A stretch of DNA of 64,000 bases from Candidatus Hydrogenedentota bacterium (GCA_013359265.1 JABWCD010000006.1:124001-188000), one strand, 5' to 3'; shown: positions 25,532-35,608, numbered from the stretch's first letter. Numbers and translations: made by a program. Notes: a model not told the origin generated them from the letters alone.

Positions 25532-26376
25532 CCGAATTCGATTTCCCCGGCAATCGCCATCGAAATGTTATGTATCGCTTTACTGAGCTTCGCCATCCCG
25601 GACTTCAGTTCATCGACATCTTTACAGCCCAACAATTGCTGCAAATGCGGGAAGTCGTATGGGGCGTGATCTTTGTCTACCGGATACCTGAAACGATCCG
25701 ATTCCCGATCAGCACTGGCAAATCGATCGCACCAATCCTTCAAGAGAAGCAAGTCATCGTTCACATTCCCTACCTGTTTCCCTGCAACCTGTACTCCGTC
25801 CACAACCTTCGCGTTCTCCCAGACGGTTGTGGATTTCACGTCTGCAGAAAGCTCGGCCTCCAAAGTCGACCTAAGGTTTTCAAGAATGTGGCCCATCGGA
25901 GGCTTGACACGATTGGTCGCAGGTAGCTGCGCGTTCAATTGAAGTAGGCCCTTTATGCTTAATTCGAGGAAATGGCGGTAGCAGAATAGCGTTGGAAAGA
26001 GGAGGACCGTGCTCCGAGGCCGACTTCCGGCGAGCGCATCGCAGAGAATTTCCGCCGCACGACGATATCCGGAGGCTACTTTCTCCCATGGCTCCATTTC
26101 GTAAAAAAGCTCATCAAGGTCCTTTGGGATCCCATCCAGATCCCACAGTGACTTCTGAAACTCTCTTTCCTTCTCCCAAGATTTGTCCGAACGATCGACG
26201 CATCGCCATCCAGCTCTTACTAAGTCGGCCACGATAGCGTCGCAGGCTAAAGCGAGGCCTTGATTCCTATGGCACGCGACTCGGAAATCGAGCAATAAAT
26301 CGTCGTAAACAGGCCTCAGATTCTCAGGCAAATCCGTATGAACTGACTTCTCATTCTGGCTTTGCTGCTCACTCAT
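25528..26376 (-). CDS. HEPN-like accessory protein of BREX operon
   Basis: 282 residues. The centre reads TLFCYRHFLELSIKGLLQL, the helix pattern (YRH-x-LEL-x-LK) typical of one HEPN group, followed by a long helical part to the end (AKLSKAIHNISMAI). An RxxxxH RNase motif is not visible, so it may be a structural or regulatory HEPN. It overlaps pglX by four bases and precedes the micro-ORF. It is not one of the core BREX genes; a helper or sensor role is inferred from position. Confidence 0.6.
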   Translation of the reverse strand: MSEQQSQNEKSVHTDLPENLRPVYDDLLLDFRVACHRNQGLALACDAIVADLVRAGWRCVDRSDKSWEKEREFQKSLWDLDGIPKDLDELFYEMEPWEKVASGYRRAAEILCDALAGSRPRSTVLLFPTLFCYRHFLELSIKGLLQLNAQLPATNRVKPPMGHILENLRSTLEAELSADVKSTTVWENAKVVDGVQVAGKQVGNVNDDLLLLKDWCDRFASADRESDRFRYPVDKDHAPYDFPHLQQLLGCKDVDELKSGMAKLSKAIHNISMAIAGEIEFG

Positions 26377-29300
26377 GACGATGTCCCTTGTGACTTCCGC
26401 TCGCGCGCGGCCCTCTTGAAGGCGTTGGTGTAGTGCAAATCGTTCCAGCGGTTGCCGTCGGGTTCCTTCATCCCTGGTTTACCGACAAAGTCTTGGGTCT
26501 TTTCGTCCCAGCCCCAGAACCAGGGGTAGTCGTCTTTCGGGCGTTCAGGTTCTTTGCCGCGGTCTTTGTCCCATTTGATTTTTGGGGTCGCGCGGAGGAT
26601 GCAAGCGTTCTTCGCGCGGGCATTCAATGGGCGCGCGGTCATGAAGGGGCGGATATTCAGCCGGACGCCGTCGTTGATGTCCGGGTCCCAGCCGATGGGT
26701 TGTTCGTGCAACGGCTTCCAGCGGACGAAGAGGTCGTAGGGCGGCTCGCCTTCGAGGATCTTCTTGAGTTCATCCTGCAGATGCATCGCGGCGGCGAGGC
26801 GGGCGTCGGCCCCTTCCGCACCGGCATGCTGTTCCCGGCGCTGTTGCGTAATCCAGTCGCCAACGTAGGTGTAGATGAGTTTTTCCAGCGTACGGCGGCC
26901 CTCGCCGTTTGGTGCAGCGAGTTTGTGATAATTCACGAGTGCATTGAAGCCGTCTCGCATGCCGTCCGACATGTGCCAGATGAAGGGGCGTTGATGGAAC
27001 AAGGTGCAGTGTTGGTCGAAGAACTTGTCCCGCATCCAATCGTCGAGGGTCTTGCCTTTGCAGTCAGCGGCGGCCAAGAGTTCGTTCAGGCGCGCAGCGG
27101 ACCAGTGCTCTCCGTAGGCGGCCGCGAGAAGTTCGGTCAGCCGCTGCGCGGCGGGCGGCTCCTTGTGGATGGGACTCATACAAACGATTCCGTCTGTGTC
27201 CGCGAAGCGGTGCAACTCCGCGCAACGCGCCATCACCGTATGCGACTCGTCCGACAAACGCATTTCGGTGTCCAGTTCCGCCGGCCACCGGTAACCTAGT
27301 AATCGCGCCACCGCCACCTGAAACACGGTCGTGTCTGCGCGTGGCATCGATGCAATTTCCAGACGTTTAATCAACTCGTTCCAGATCACGCTGCCGCTGG
27401 GGTGACCGTGGAATACCCACTGCGTCGGATCGTCGGAGTAGGGTTCTGGAAGGCCGTAGGGGTACTGCGCGGTTACCACGCGCTGCCAATAATCGAGGTC
27501 GAAGGGAACTTTTCCGAAAGTGGCGTTGGTAACATTCACCTTTCTATCTATTGCTCGAACAGCAGCACCAAGCTCGCCTGAAGCGCAATAAGCCCAGAGC
27601 GCTGATACTTGCTTGGGGTCGTTGGGTACTAGCGTTGCTATATTTGAATCGTACTTGTTTCCAAAATACCGCGTCGGGAAGATAGCGTCCATTTGACTGA
27701 CCGCAACGCCTTCCCTTCCCCACACCAGATTGCCTCGCTCGTCCGCGTTGTGCAGTTTGATCCGCCGTATATCCTTTTCCTCACGAAGGTGACCGTTCTT
27801 CTCATCGAAGAATATTGCACTATGTAGCCCGCTAATTGGGGAGCTTGCGGAGCCAGTCGACTGAAGATATACCCAGTCTGAACTTTCAATGCAGATTTCC
27901 CACCAATTGCGGATAAAGCGAGGGGAATCTCCGTTCATGATTCCGGCGAGAGTTTTTGCGTATTCGGACAGGCGCCGATTCGCTTCCGTTATTGCAAAGG
28001 AGATCACATGGTCTGGATTGGCTAATTGATCAGCCTGGTTTATTTGTAAGCCCTTCGCAGATATCAGGTGCGCTCGTTTTTCTTCAATTGATGCGGCGTT
28101 TGCCGCATCGATCAGTGTCATCACGGATTCCGAACCGTCCCCCGTTGTTGACGTCACAGATAGCGTGACATTCACTTTTGCCCCGGAGATCGTTTCAAAA
28201 GCTCCTGTACCGAGGTGCGCAACTAGAGGGAGCGAGTTTTCGGATAAGAGCCTAAGCCTGAACCGAGAATATGACTTGAGAGATAGCCAATGCTGGAGTG
28301 TAATCACAGCTACGCTGCCACCGGGCGACGGGAACTGGAGTGACCGAGCCCACAGGCAGTATCCAAGATCGCCCTTTTCTGATGGGTAGAACTTGCTTAC
28401 AAACTCGACCAGTCGGATCGCCATCTCCCGAAATCCAAGGAATGGGACATTAGTTATAACGAGAGTGTAAGAGGTCGCCAAGAGCCGAACGGCATCCATG
28501 AGTCCTTGCGCTGCCACGCCCGCCTCTCGTATTTCATCATTCATTCCTGCGTTGGCCAGCGCCTCGTCGAGCAACGGCCGTAACTCATCATAGGTTGCTT
28601 CGAACAAACCCGCCTCTACGTCCCCTGCGCGTGGTTCAATGAGGCTCCCGAGAGCGGGCGCCTGCCGAAAGGTTTCATAGAGGCGACTGAGTCCTCCTTC
28701 AGCTTTGGGCGATCCCTTGGCAAGCTTCAGCCAGGCCTCCTTGCTCGCGCCGACGGAGAGACCTGAACAGGCAATTTGGAGCGGCGGCAAAGAGTGATAT
28801 CCAGTAGCCTTCCATGCAGCAAGGGCCAGATTGAATGCGGCAATCTGCGTACAGCGGGAATCCAGTTCCAGTCCGAAGAGGTTCACGCGAAGCACAGCGT
28901 CGCAGGCGTCGCGCAGTGAGAGGTTCCCTTCCTCCATGCGCATCGCGACAAGAATCGGAAGGGCGAAGACAAGGAAATGGCCCGAACCGCAGCAGGGATC
29001 GAGAACGCGAAGTTCCGCCGCCGTCTTGGGCCAGTGAGGAAACACACCCGCGGCTGGTCGCCAGGGCTTTCCATCCTCACGAACGAAGCGGAGATACGTC
29101 CACGTGATATCGCCGACGGCACAGGCAGCACGAAGTTCGTCTTCATCCTTGGCGGTTTTCGCCAGGTCCGGATTCGCCGCTAGCACCTTGCCTGCCCACC
29201 ACGCGCCAAGCGTGTTGTGCAGCAGAAACTCGACCATATAGTCTTCGGTGAAGAGTTGCGTAACGGCAGGCAATTCGTCGGCACCAATTTTCTTTTCCGA

Positions 29301-29894
29301 TTTGTTGACCGCGTCCTTCTGTTCCGCCTGCCAAAATTGATAGACCCATCCGAGACTGTCATCGGCGAGAAAGACATCTCGCGGCAATGCCTTCAGCAGA
29401 TCCTCGAGTTCCGATCGAGTCTCAGGCGGCAAGTTGACTTCGAGCACTGGATCGTCGGGCCGGAAAATTTGCGGCAGCATTCGGACCGCATAGGCGCTGG
29501 CCAGTTCAAGCCAGTCTCGTCTTTGTTCGCGCGCAAGTTCCCGGCAATCGTCCAACGAAATGGGCACACCATGCTCAGGCTCGATGAGCAAATCGTTCTC
29601 CGCAAGAAAGCGGGCGAACAGCATGCGGTGCCAATGTTCATACGCGCACTCGCCGACCGATCGGTCGATGGACTGCGTACCCCGTCGCTCATCCCGGTGG
29701 TCGCCCAGTTGCCGGCCGTGCGCGCGCAAGCGGTTTCGCAACGTCCGCTGCGTGGATGTCATGCTCGAATGCGGCTCATGATGATGCACCGCGAGCGACT
29801 CGATGGCCTTCCGGGCCCCCGCCTCGGCCACGCGACGTGCCTGCTTCACTGTGTTTTCCAGTTGCCGCCGAAGTGTTCTGTCCAAACTTGCCAT
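26373..29894 (-). CDS. pglX: BREX adenine-specific DNA methyltransferase PglX
   Basis: 1173 residues. SAM motif I is LDPCCGSGHF at about 298-307. The catalytic motif, usually NPP(Y/F), reads NVPF at 482-485. N-terminal helices and a long C-terminal recognition part are of normal size. PglX methylates the non-palindromic BREX site on one strand and marks host DNA. The Pro-to-Val change in motif IV is worth noting; methyltransferases accept some variation there. It follows the HEPN gene by 8 bases and overlaps the next gene by four. Confidence 0.95.
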   Translation of the reverse strand: MASLDRTLRRQLENTVKQARRVAEAGARKAIESLAVHHHEPHSSMTSTQRTLRNRLRAHGRQLGDHRDERRGTQSIDRSVGECAYEHWHRMLFARFLAENDLLIEPEHGVPISLDDCRELAREQRRDWLELASAYAVRMLPQIFRPDDPVLEVNLPPETRSELEDLLKALPRDVFLADDSLGWVYQFWQAEQKDAVNKSEKKIGADELPAVTQLFTEDYMVEFLLHNTLGAWWAGKVLAANPDLAKTAKDEDELRAACAVGDITWTYLRFVREDGKPWRPAAGVFPHWPKTAAELRVLDPCCGSGHFLVFALPILVAMRMEEGNLSLRDACDAVLRVNLFGLELDSRCTQIAAFNLALAAWKATGYHSLPPLQIACSGLSVGASKEAWLKLAKGSPKAEGGLSRLYETFRQAPALGSLIEPRAGDVEAGLFEATYDELRPLLDEALANAGMNDEIREAGVAAQGLMDAVRLLATSYTLVITNVPFLGFREMAIRLVEFVSKFYPSEKGDLGYCLWARSLQFPSPGGSVAVITLQHWLSLKSYSRFRLRLLSENSLPLVAHLGTGAFETISGAKVNVTLSVTSTTGDGSESVMTLIDAANAASIEEKRAHLISAKGLQINQADQLANPDHVISFAITEANRRLSEYAKTLAGIMNGDSPRFIRNWWEICIESSDWVYLQSTGSASSPISGLHSAIFFDEKNGHLREEKDIRRIKLHNADERGNLVWGREGVAVSQMDAIFPTRYFGNKYDSNIATLVPNDPKQVSALWAYCASGELGAAVRAIDRKVNVTNATFGKVPFDLDYWQRVVTAQYPYGLPEPYSDDPTQWVFHGHPSGSVIWNELIKRLEIASMPRADTTVFQVAVARLLGYRWPAELDTEMRLSDESHTVMARCAELHRFADTDGIVCMSPIHKEPPAAQRLTELLAAAYGEHWSAARLNELLAAADCKGKTLDDWMRDKFFDQHCTLFHQRPFIWHMSDGMRDGFNALVNYHKLAAPNGEGRRTLEKLIYTYVGDWITQQRREQHAGAEGADARLAAAMHLQDELKKILEGEPPYDLFVRWKPLHEQPIGWDPDINDGVRLNIRPFMTARPLNARAKNACILRATPKIKWDKDRGKEPERPKDDYPWFWGWDEKTQDFVGKPGMKEPDGNRWNDLHYTNAFKRAARERKSQGTSS

Positions 29895-29902
29895 AGGGGC
29901 CC

Positions 29903-30682
29903 TTACTCTCCTTCTACGCCCGGGGCTTCCGGTTGCTCAGCGTTCAGATGCGGAAAGACTTTTGGCAAGGTCTCGCGAATGAGCGCGTCTACGATTTTGA
30001 AATAGGTGATCGCATTTGCTTCCGCAGTCTGCCAAAGCGCCTCACCCAGTAACAGCGGGAGGGCACGGATTGCCACATCACTGTGCTCGATGTCCTGTGT
30101 CCCGAAATCAAGACCCGTTACGGGCGTTGTTTCATCGCCGAACATTGCCTGCATATCGGCGTGAAAGAAGGCGTTGCGAAACCTTTCACGAAATGTGTGC
30201 AAATCCTTCTTGGTGCGCTTGTCGATAAGGCCTACTTTTCTCGCTGCATTGATGGTGCCGTTAAGGTCCATCTGCATGTACTTCTCGACAGGGGCTGATA
30301 AGCTGCCGACGAGACGGCTTAAGGGCTGCGCCTTTTCGTCTGGGTCATCGGTGTTCGAATAGATGAGCGCGAGCTTGAGAAACGCTTCGAGCAAGATGTT
30401 GGTAAGGCATACGGCACTCTGCCAGTGCCCCTGAATGATGTTGGCGCACGATTCGACGCGAAGCGCCTCCAATTCGGGGAGTCCATACTCGGTCTGGACT
30501 TGATGGCGGATTTCTTCGTAGCACGTGCGTGATGATACCGCCCAAGTCTTGAAAGCATCCTTGACCGACTTGGGAATCTGAATATCCGCTTCGACAATCC
30601 GGACAAGCACGTCACCGCGCATGACAAGAGGGAAAGCCCAGTCTGCGAATCGCGCAAGATTGCTATTCATGAAGCCGAACAT
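29903..30682 (-). CDS. HEPN-domain protein in BREX operon
   Basis: 259 residues from the ATG at 30682 with GAGGA upstream. The chain is helical throughout. TFRERFRNAFFHAD near residue 165 contains R-N-x3-H, the Rx4-6H RNase signature of HEPN proteins. SCANIIQGHWQSAVCLTNILLEAFLKLALIYS is the partner helix pair. Active HEPN proteins cut RNA, often tRNA, in abortive responses. It sits between brxC and pglX, where core BREX has no gene. A back-up toxin released when BREX is blocked is a reasonable guess. Confidence 0.7.
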   Translation of the reverse strand: MFGFMNSNLARFADWAFPLVMRGDVLVRIVEADIQIPKSVKDAFKTWAVSSRTCYEEIRHQVQTEYGLPELEALRVESCANIIQGHWQSAVCLTNILLEAFLKLALIYSNTDDPDEKAQPLSRLVGSLSAPVEKYMQMDLNGTINAARKVGLIDKRTKKDLHTFRERFRNAFFHADMQAMFGDETTPVTGLDFGTQDIEHSDVAIRALPLLLGEALWQTAEANAITYFKIVDALIRETLPKVFPHLNAEQPEAPGVEGE

Positions 30683-30692
30683 TCCGAATTCC

Positions 30693-33600
30693 TCAGTCGA
30701 TCAATACCGGACCTTTTGTCAGAGCCTCGATTATTCGATGCTTTTGCTTTTTGCACCAGCCATCTACGTCTTCCTCAGTGCGCAGTGTGATTCGATCAAC
30801 GCGGACCGTTTGAACCTGGGGCTCCACAAGTTTGGCCGCGCGCTGTAAGGCCTGACTCACTCGCCCGGGTATGGCATCGATCGCGGCTCGCCTTGCCGGG
30901 AGTATTGAAGACATCAGGTCTTTACTTAGGTCTTCGTCCGTGCCTACCGTCGGTTGAATGGGTGCTGTCAAGCCGACATCGGAGAGGATGGAGTCGCGCT
31001 CGGATTCTGCGAGCTGTGTCCACGTTGCGCTTGAATTCAGGGAGGCAATACCTTGCTCATACGATTTGGCATTGATCTCGAAAAGACGATTCACTTCGGC
31101 GCGCAATAGATCGGCCAGTTGTTTCCTTATCGGGGAGAGATGATCTGTGCTGTCGAGTAACAAACGCTGCAACAAAAACGCTTCCAGTTGGTCCAGTACA
31201 GGCTTTGCACCCTCCACAGAAATGGCATGAGCAGTAAGAGCTACCGTAAGCCGCCAGGATGGTAGTCGCTGCTCCGCCAGGTTGCGCAACGCTGTCCACT
31301 CTTTGATGCGTTGTTCGAAGTGAGCGTGCTTGTCCTTAATTGCGACGAGCTGCTCGTTGCCGACGAGGCGCTCCAAATCCTCTAGCTCTGCCAGGCCAGT
31401 TATCGGTGGGAGAGGCGGTTCGCCTCCGGCGTCCGCGGCGAGTTTGATGAGCTGCTTCAAGAACTCCGACGCCTTTGCGGCCTCCTCACCGCTCTTGCAT
31501 GCGATACCGGCCAACTGATAAAGCTTGCGCAGTACTAGGCGATCCTGCACGGACAAGGTCGCTTGCTCGACGCGGAACTCTGCCTTTGAGATTTTGTTCT
31601 GATCCAACTGCCCCGGCGGTACGGGCGCGCCGTTCAACACGGCATTGAGATGTTGGGCGCGGTGGAGCGCGATGAGTGCCGCGTCGATGGCGTCCTGCGG
31701 CCAGCCATAAGGACTGCACCTCAACTGCTTGCGAATGTCACTTCCAATGCTCCCCGATCCGATCGCTGCGAGGACTTGCTGACAGACCGGATGTTTTTCC
31801 GTGGCATCGGTGTGGCCGGTCGGCTGGAACGGGTGCTCCGCGCCGTCTCGCGCACGCTTAATGACCGAGGCCCACGCTTTTGAGTCGGCCTCCTTGAAGC
31901 GGGGAAAGAGACGAATCAAGCTAGAATTGGCAGCATCGCGCAGTTTATCCACCAGTTCGACGCTGAAGACTTCGTTGCCGCCGCCTTGGAACACTTTCGC
32001 GTTAGCAACCACTGCTTGAATGAGCCGGTCGCGCTCCGCAACAGCGCGGGCCCGGCGGCTCTCCATGCTCTGGCGTGCTTCCTGGCCCTCATCGGAAGTG
32101 GGACTGCCTTTGGCGTCGAGTGTTTCCTGTGCGGTGGCCGCCTCGACGATAAGGCGCCGCAGGTCGTCTGCGGACTGTCTCGGCACGAAGACGAATATGG
32201 TTGGGCTGTCCGCGCCCGCGGTCCGGGCGGCGTCCACGTGTTCCTTCTCTTTCGCGGACCACCCATCGCGAATCCAGACTGGGATAGTCTGGCCGTCGCC
32301 AGGGGGCGGGGTCTGATCGCGATGCACGGCTAGTGTGCGCGCTTCCTTGGCGTCACCCTGGAGCAGTTTGATGGAACGAACGGCCTTGTCGAGTTCGGCA
32401 TAAAGCAATTGATCGTGCTTGAACTGAATCGATGCCGTGTCATTGCGCAGTTTGGTCTGCCGATTGCGGAATTCCTGGTCCCATTCGCTGCCTTCGCGTG
32501 TTTGGAGGCGAAATTCGTCGCCGACCTTAAGCAGCGCGCCGTCAGCAGCCAGCTTCTCAAGAATGTGTTCAACGTCCGCGCGCAGCTTTCCGTTATCCGC
32601 AGTAAGGTCCTCGACGAGCAAGTCCGCAATGTGCTCTTTCGATGCGCGCACGCCAATGTCCGCCGCGTCTTCACGGCGCACTTTACCGACTAGAAAGACA
32701 AGGCCACATACCCGCCGCGCCAGTTTGCCATCGGTCTCGCCCAATTGGATGATGCGCTCGTTTATTTCGCGCAGAAGCACGCCGGTGTTGATCATTTCTG
32801 GCGCGAGGGCTTCATAGAGCTCATCTGCTGGTACCACGGAACCGAGAGGTTTGTCCGACAACTTCGCAACGGCGTCGTGGATGATGCGAAGCTGTGAGCG
32901 AAGTTGGCTGTGCGTACCTGCAGCGTCGATTTGCCGGAAGCACTGTTCCCAGAAACGGCGACGAACGGGGAGCAGCGGGTAGTCTTCGACGATGACTTTG
33001 TGGTCCTCAGTACGTTCGGCGATGCGTGTTCCCTGGAGCTGGCGCGACACCTCGCCAGCATGGTCGTCGAGCACTTTTCGGACATCCGTCAAGGCGGAAG
33101 GCTTCTTCTGAAGCAACACCTTGCGCGTAACCGTCTCGACTTCGGCGTCAGAAAGCGGGACCCGGATAGTGAAACGATCTAACATTTTTTGGAGCAGGAC
33201 CTGGTCCGTGAGTGCGCTCTGACCCGCGGCCACAACCATCACGTGACTGTCGAGTTGTTTCGACACGGCCTCGGCCATTTCCGTGACCAGCACGGACCGG
33301 TCGGTGGAGTCGCCGATGAATTGTTGTACCTCGTCGAGGACAAGGACAGTGCACGGCATGCGTCCATCGCGGCCGGCAAGCAATAATGCAGCTTTCGCGA
33401 CGCGCAAGAACTCTTCTGTACTGATATCCGTGGGCTGTGGCGGGAACTGGGCCCTCAGTGTCTTGCGCGCCTCGGCCTCATTGCTGGCGAAGTTCGCGTC
33501 GCAGGCGACGACCGCCTTCGCGATAAATGGGCTCACGTAGAGATTGTTGAGTTCGCTTTCGAAGACTTTCCCGGCGGCTTCGACGTCGGCTTTGACGCGC

Positions 33601-34148
33601 TTGTAGTAGCCCTGTGCGTGAAGCCAAAGGCAGAACTGGGCCTGGGGATACTGCGCGGGAAGACCGATTGCCTGGAGCAGAATTCCGAGAATGGTCAATC
33701 TCACGTTCTCTGTTGTGCCACTCGGAAGAGCGCCAGCAGCTGCAAGTAGGCCGCCCGCGCGCTTACCGGCCGTGTCGAGTTCTCGGAGCAGCGCTTTCAA
33801 ATCGTCCGGCATAACGGGTACCAGACTTCGCGCCGTGGCGCCATCCGAAAACACGGTGTCCTGCCAGAGATGACAGAGCATCTTTAGAACGTGCGATTTG
33901 CCGCTGCCGAAGAAGCCGCTGACCCACGCGCCTTTTTGGCTAGTGCGGGTGAGATCGTCTAAGTAGGAGCGGATAATCCGTTGGATGCCGTCGGCGTATT
34001 GCCCCTCGCAGACAAATGTCGAAAGCTCACCCCGCAGTTCGTCCATAGCGCGTTCGTTGCGGGCATCGACAATGCGAGCCTGACCTTGGTTGACCAGTCC
34101 ATGTGCCGCCGGGTCGCGCTGCAGGACATCCTTAATCTTCATATCCAT
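30693..34148 (-). CDS. brxC: BREX P-loop ATPase BrxC
   Basis: 1151 residues. Walker A GFFGSGKS lies at 78-85 and Walker B LVLDEVQQFIGDS near 265. Residues from about 650 on are helical with coiled-coil stretches, as in BrxC/PglY. It is the large ATPase of BREX, needed for both modification and defence. It overlaps brxB by 10 bases. The ring-type AAA+ fold and length match the family, and the frame is intact. Confidence 0.95.
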   Translation of the reverse strand: MDMKIKDVLQRDPAAHGLVNQGQARIVDARNERAMDELRGELSTFVCEGQYADGIQRIIRSYLDDLTRTSQKGAWVSGFFGSGKSHVLKMLCHLWQDTVFSDGATARSLVPVMPDDLKALLRELDTAGKRAGGLLAAAGALPSGTTENVRLTILGILLQAIGLPAQYPQAQFCLWLHAQGYYKRVKADVEAAGKVFESELNNLYVSPFIAKAVVACDANFASNEAEARKTLRAQFPPQPTDISTEEFLRVAKAALLLAGRDGRMPCTVLVLDEVQQFIGDSTDRSVLVTEMAEAVSKQLDSHVMVVAAGQSALTDQVLLQKMLDRFTIRVPLSDAEVETVTRKVLLQKKPSALTDVRKVLDDHAGEVSRQLQGTRIAERTEDHKVIVEDYPLLPVRRRFWEQCFRQIDAAGTHSQLRSQLRIIHDAVAKLSDKPLGSVVPADELYEALAPEMINTGVLLREINERIIQLGETDGKLARRVCGLVFLVGKVRREDAADIGVRASKEHIADLLVEDLTADNGKLRADVEHILEKLAADGALLKVGDEFRLQTREGSEWDQEFRNRQTKLRNDTASIQFKHDQLLYAELDKAVRSIKLLQGDAKEARTLAVHRDQTPPPGDGQTIPVWIRDGWSAKEKEHVDAARTAGADSPTIFVFVPRQSADDLRRLIVEAATAQETLDAKGSPTSDEGQEARQSMESRRARAVAERDRLIQAVVANAKVFQGGGNEVFSVELVDKLRDAANSSLIRLFPRFKEADSKAWASVIKRARDGAEHPFQPTGHTDATEKHPVCQQVLAAIGSGSIGSDIRKQLRCSPYGWPQDAIDAALIALHRAQHLNAVLNGAPVPPGQLDQNKISKAEFRVEQATLSVQDRLVLRKLYQLAGIACKSGEEAAKASEFLKQLIKLAADAGGEPPLPPITGLAELEDLERLVGNEQLVAIKDKHAHFEQRIKEWTALRNLAEQRLPSWRLTVALTAHAISVEGAKPVLDQLEAFLLQRLLLDSTDHLSPIRKQLADLLRAEVNRLFEINAKSYEQGIASLNSSATWTQLAESERDSILSDVGLTAPIQPTVGTDEDLSKDLMSSILPARRAAIDAIPGRVSQALQRAAKLVEPQVQTVRVDRITLRTEEDVDGWCKKQKHRIIEALTKGPVLID

Positions 34149-34702
34149 GCTCCTTCTCCATGCTGGCTAATCGGCACGGCCAGGTAGTTCCATCCGTCGC
34201 GAGCATCGAGTAGGCGGTAGTTGTTGCCGTCCAGTTGGCCAGGGAAGAACAGGACGAGACGACCACGGATATCGCCTTCGATGAGCTTGAGTACTTCGGA
34301 GACGCGCGTGAACCCGAAGAGCGCGCCGAGGCCGAAGACCGCGACTACGGAGCGCTCGTTCGCTTCAGGTCGCGAAAGTGTCTTACGTAGAGATTTGGCA
34401 AGGAATTCAGGAAACTCTGCATCGAGCTTGATCTGTAAATCGTCTGGGGACTCGAAATACGCATCGCGGTAATCATCATCGGCCATCCATTGGGAGAAGG
34501 CGTTGGATACGTCGATCTCAATCCATTCGTGGCCGGCCTGACGAGTCGCCGTCTCGAAGGCCATCTTCCTCGCACGAAGTGTCCGTTCGAGTTCCTTGTC
34601 GTAGACAATCATGATGACGCGTTGGGCGCCGGCCACGGTCCGTTGCCACGGCGTGGCAATGTGCTTCGCGTAATGCTCAGCCAATTCCTCGATGCGCGAC
34701 AT
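34139..34702 (-). CDS. brxB: BREX protein BrxB (DUF1788)
   Basis: 187 residues. Features of the DUF1788 family are visible: VIMIVYDKELER, IDVSNAFSQWMAD, VVAVFGLGALFGFTRVSEVL and RLVLFFPGQLDGNNYRLLDARDGWNYLAVP. The protein is small, mixed alpha/beta and of normal length. Its exact role in BREX is not settled. It follows brxA by 11 bases and overlaps brxC. Confidence 0.93.
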   Translation of the reverse strand: MSRIEELAEHYAKHIATPWQRTVAGAQRVIMIVYDKELERTLRARKMAFETATRQAGHEWIEIDVSNAFSQWMADDDYRDAYFESPDDLQIKLDAEFPEFLAKSLRKTLSRPEANERSVVAVFGLGALFGFTRVSEVLKLIEGDIRGRLVLFFPGQLDGNNYRLLDARDGWNYLAVPISQHGEGAWI

Positions 34703-34713
34703 TAGCTATCTCC

Positions 34714-35499
34714 CTACAGAGGCTGCTCAAGCCTGTCGAAACTGATTTCGACTACGTCCGCCGCCATGCGAATATCGATAAGCCCGAAGCGTTTAGCTTC
34801 GAGTGCAAGCTTTTGGGCCAATGCGGCACTGCAATCGAGCGTTGCTACCCAACCCGATGAGAATAGATCCATTCCTCGGAATCCGATCTTATAGGCAAGA
34901 TACAGGGCAAATACCACACTAGCGGGGGTAGCATTCACCCGGCGGCGCCGCTTCAACGCCCTGCCTTCAAGATGCCCGCTCTGCGTCCAGGAACTGGCGG
35001 CGTTACGAACGACCTTGTCGAGCGTGCTGTCATTAAGCCGATCGCCGGCTAGCGCGCGAATAGCCGCGCGCATCGGCTCCCGGAGGAATTCGGCTCCCGG
35101 ATCCAATGGAACGATTGCCTCGACCGTTGCGGCGAAGAGCGGGTCACGGGCCAGAGAAGAGAGGAGCGCCAACAATGGCCTAGCGCTCGCATCCTGCTCC
35201 CATAGCCGCCGCAGGACACGGAAAAGTGCGACAGCCGGGTCAAGCGCGTAGAGCTCGCCGAGGCGCTGGTTTGTGTGCCTTCGAGTAGAGACTGTCTGCT
35301 TCGCAGCGTAATTGTCATCGATGATCGCGCTCGCGTATTCGTTGCGATCTGCGGAAGCGGGAACTGCAGACAATACGAGTTGGAGTTCCTCCAACATCAT
35401 CGTGCGCGTAGCGTGCGTTCCTTTTTCTCCAAAACGGAAACCGGCCGCCGTCGCTGCGGCAACGTCCACGCCGGGTGGGATCAGAGTAGTTACTGACAT
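34714..35499 (-). CDS. brxA: BREX protein BrxA (DUF1819-like)
   Basis: 261 residues from the ATG at 35499, with GGAGAT upstream; the frame is open to 35574, but that would lie over the promoter. It is a helical protein with a C-terminal part of small winged-helix look (ASVVFALYLAYKIGFRGMDLF). BrxA is a DNA-binding protein of unclear function and is the first gene of type 1 BREX. Identity rests on pattern and position ahead of brxB. A strong promoter and two palindromes lie directly upstream. Confidence 0.85.
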   Translation of the reverse strand: MSVTTLIPPGVDVAAATAAGFRFGEKGTHATRTMMLEELQLVLSAVPASADRNEYASAIIDDNYAAKQTVSTRRHTNQRLGELYALDPAVALFRVLRRLWEQDASARPLLALLSSLARDPLFAATVEAIVPLDPGAEFLREPMRAAIRALAGDRLNDSTLDKVVRNAASSWTQSGHLEGRALKRRRRVNATPASVVFALYLAYKIGFRGMDLFSSGWVATLDCSAALAQKLALEAKRFGLIDIRMAADVVEISFDRLEQPL

Positions 35500-35522
35500 T
35501 GACTTAATATCTCCAAATATTC

Positions 35523-35608
35523 GTCGGCAAGTTTGCCGACACAAAAGTCTACTACATTTGACGAAGGCTGTCAAGAGCCTCTCACTTCTGTCGGCAAGTT
35601 GGCCGACA
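35523..35608 (-). promoter_or_regulatory. BREX promoter flanked by two TTGCCGAC palindromes
   Basis: On the minus strand TTGACA (35569-35574) and TAGACT (35546-35551) are separated by 17 bases. GTCGGCAAGTTTGCCGAC (35523-35540) covers the expected start point, and TGTCGGCAAGTTGGCCGACA (35589-35608) lies upstream of the -35; their centres are 67 bases apart. Two similar operators around one promoter suggest repression, possibly with looping. The binding protein is unknown; the palindrome differs from the one at the XRE gene's own promoter. Confidence 0.8.

Noticed and set aside
26433-27299. Plus-strand open frame of 288 codons inside pglX, and others at 29217-30005, 22454-22921 and 20893-21462
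   Set aside because: All lie opposite intact BREX genes with clear motifs and have no ribosome binding site or recognisable pattern.
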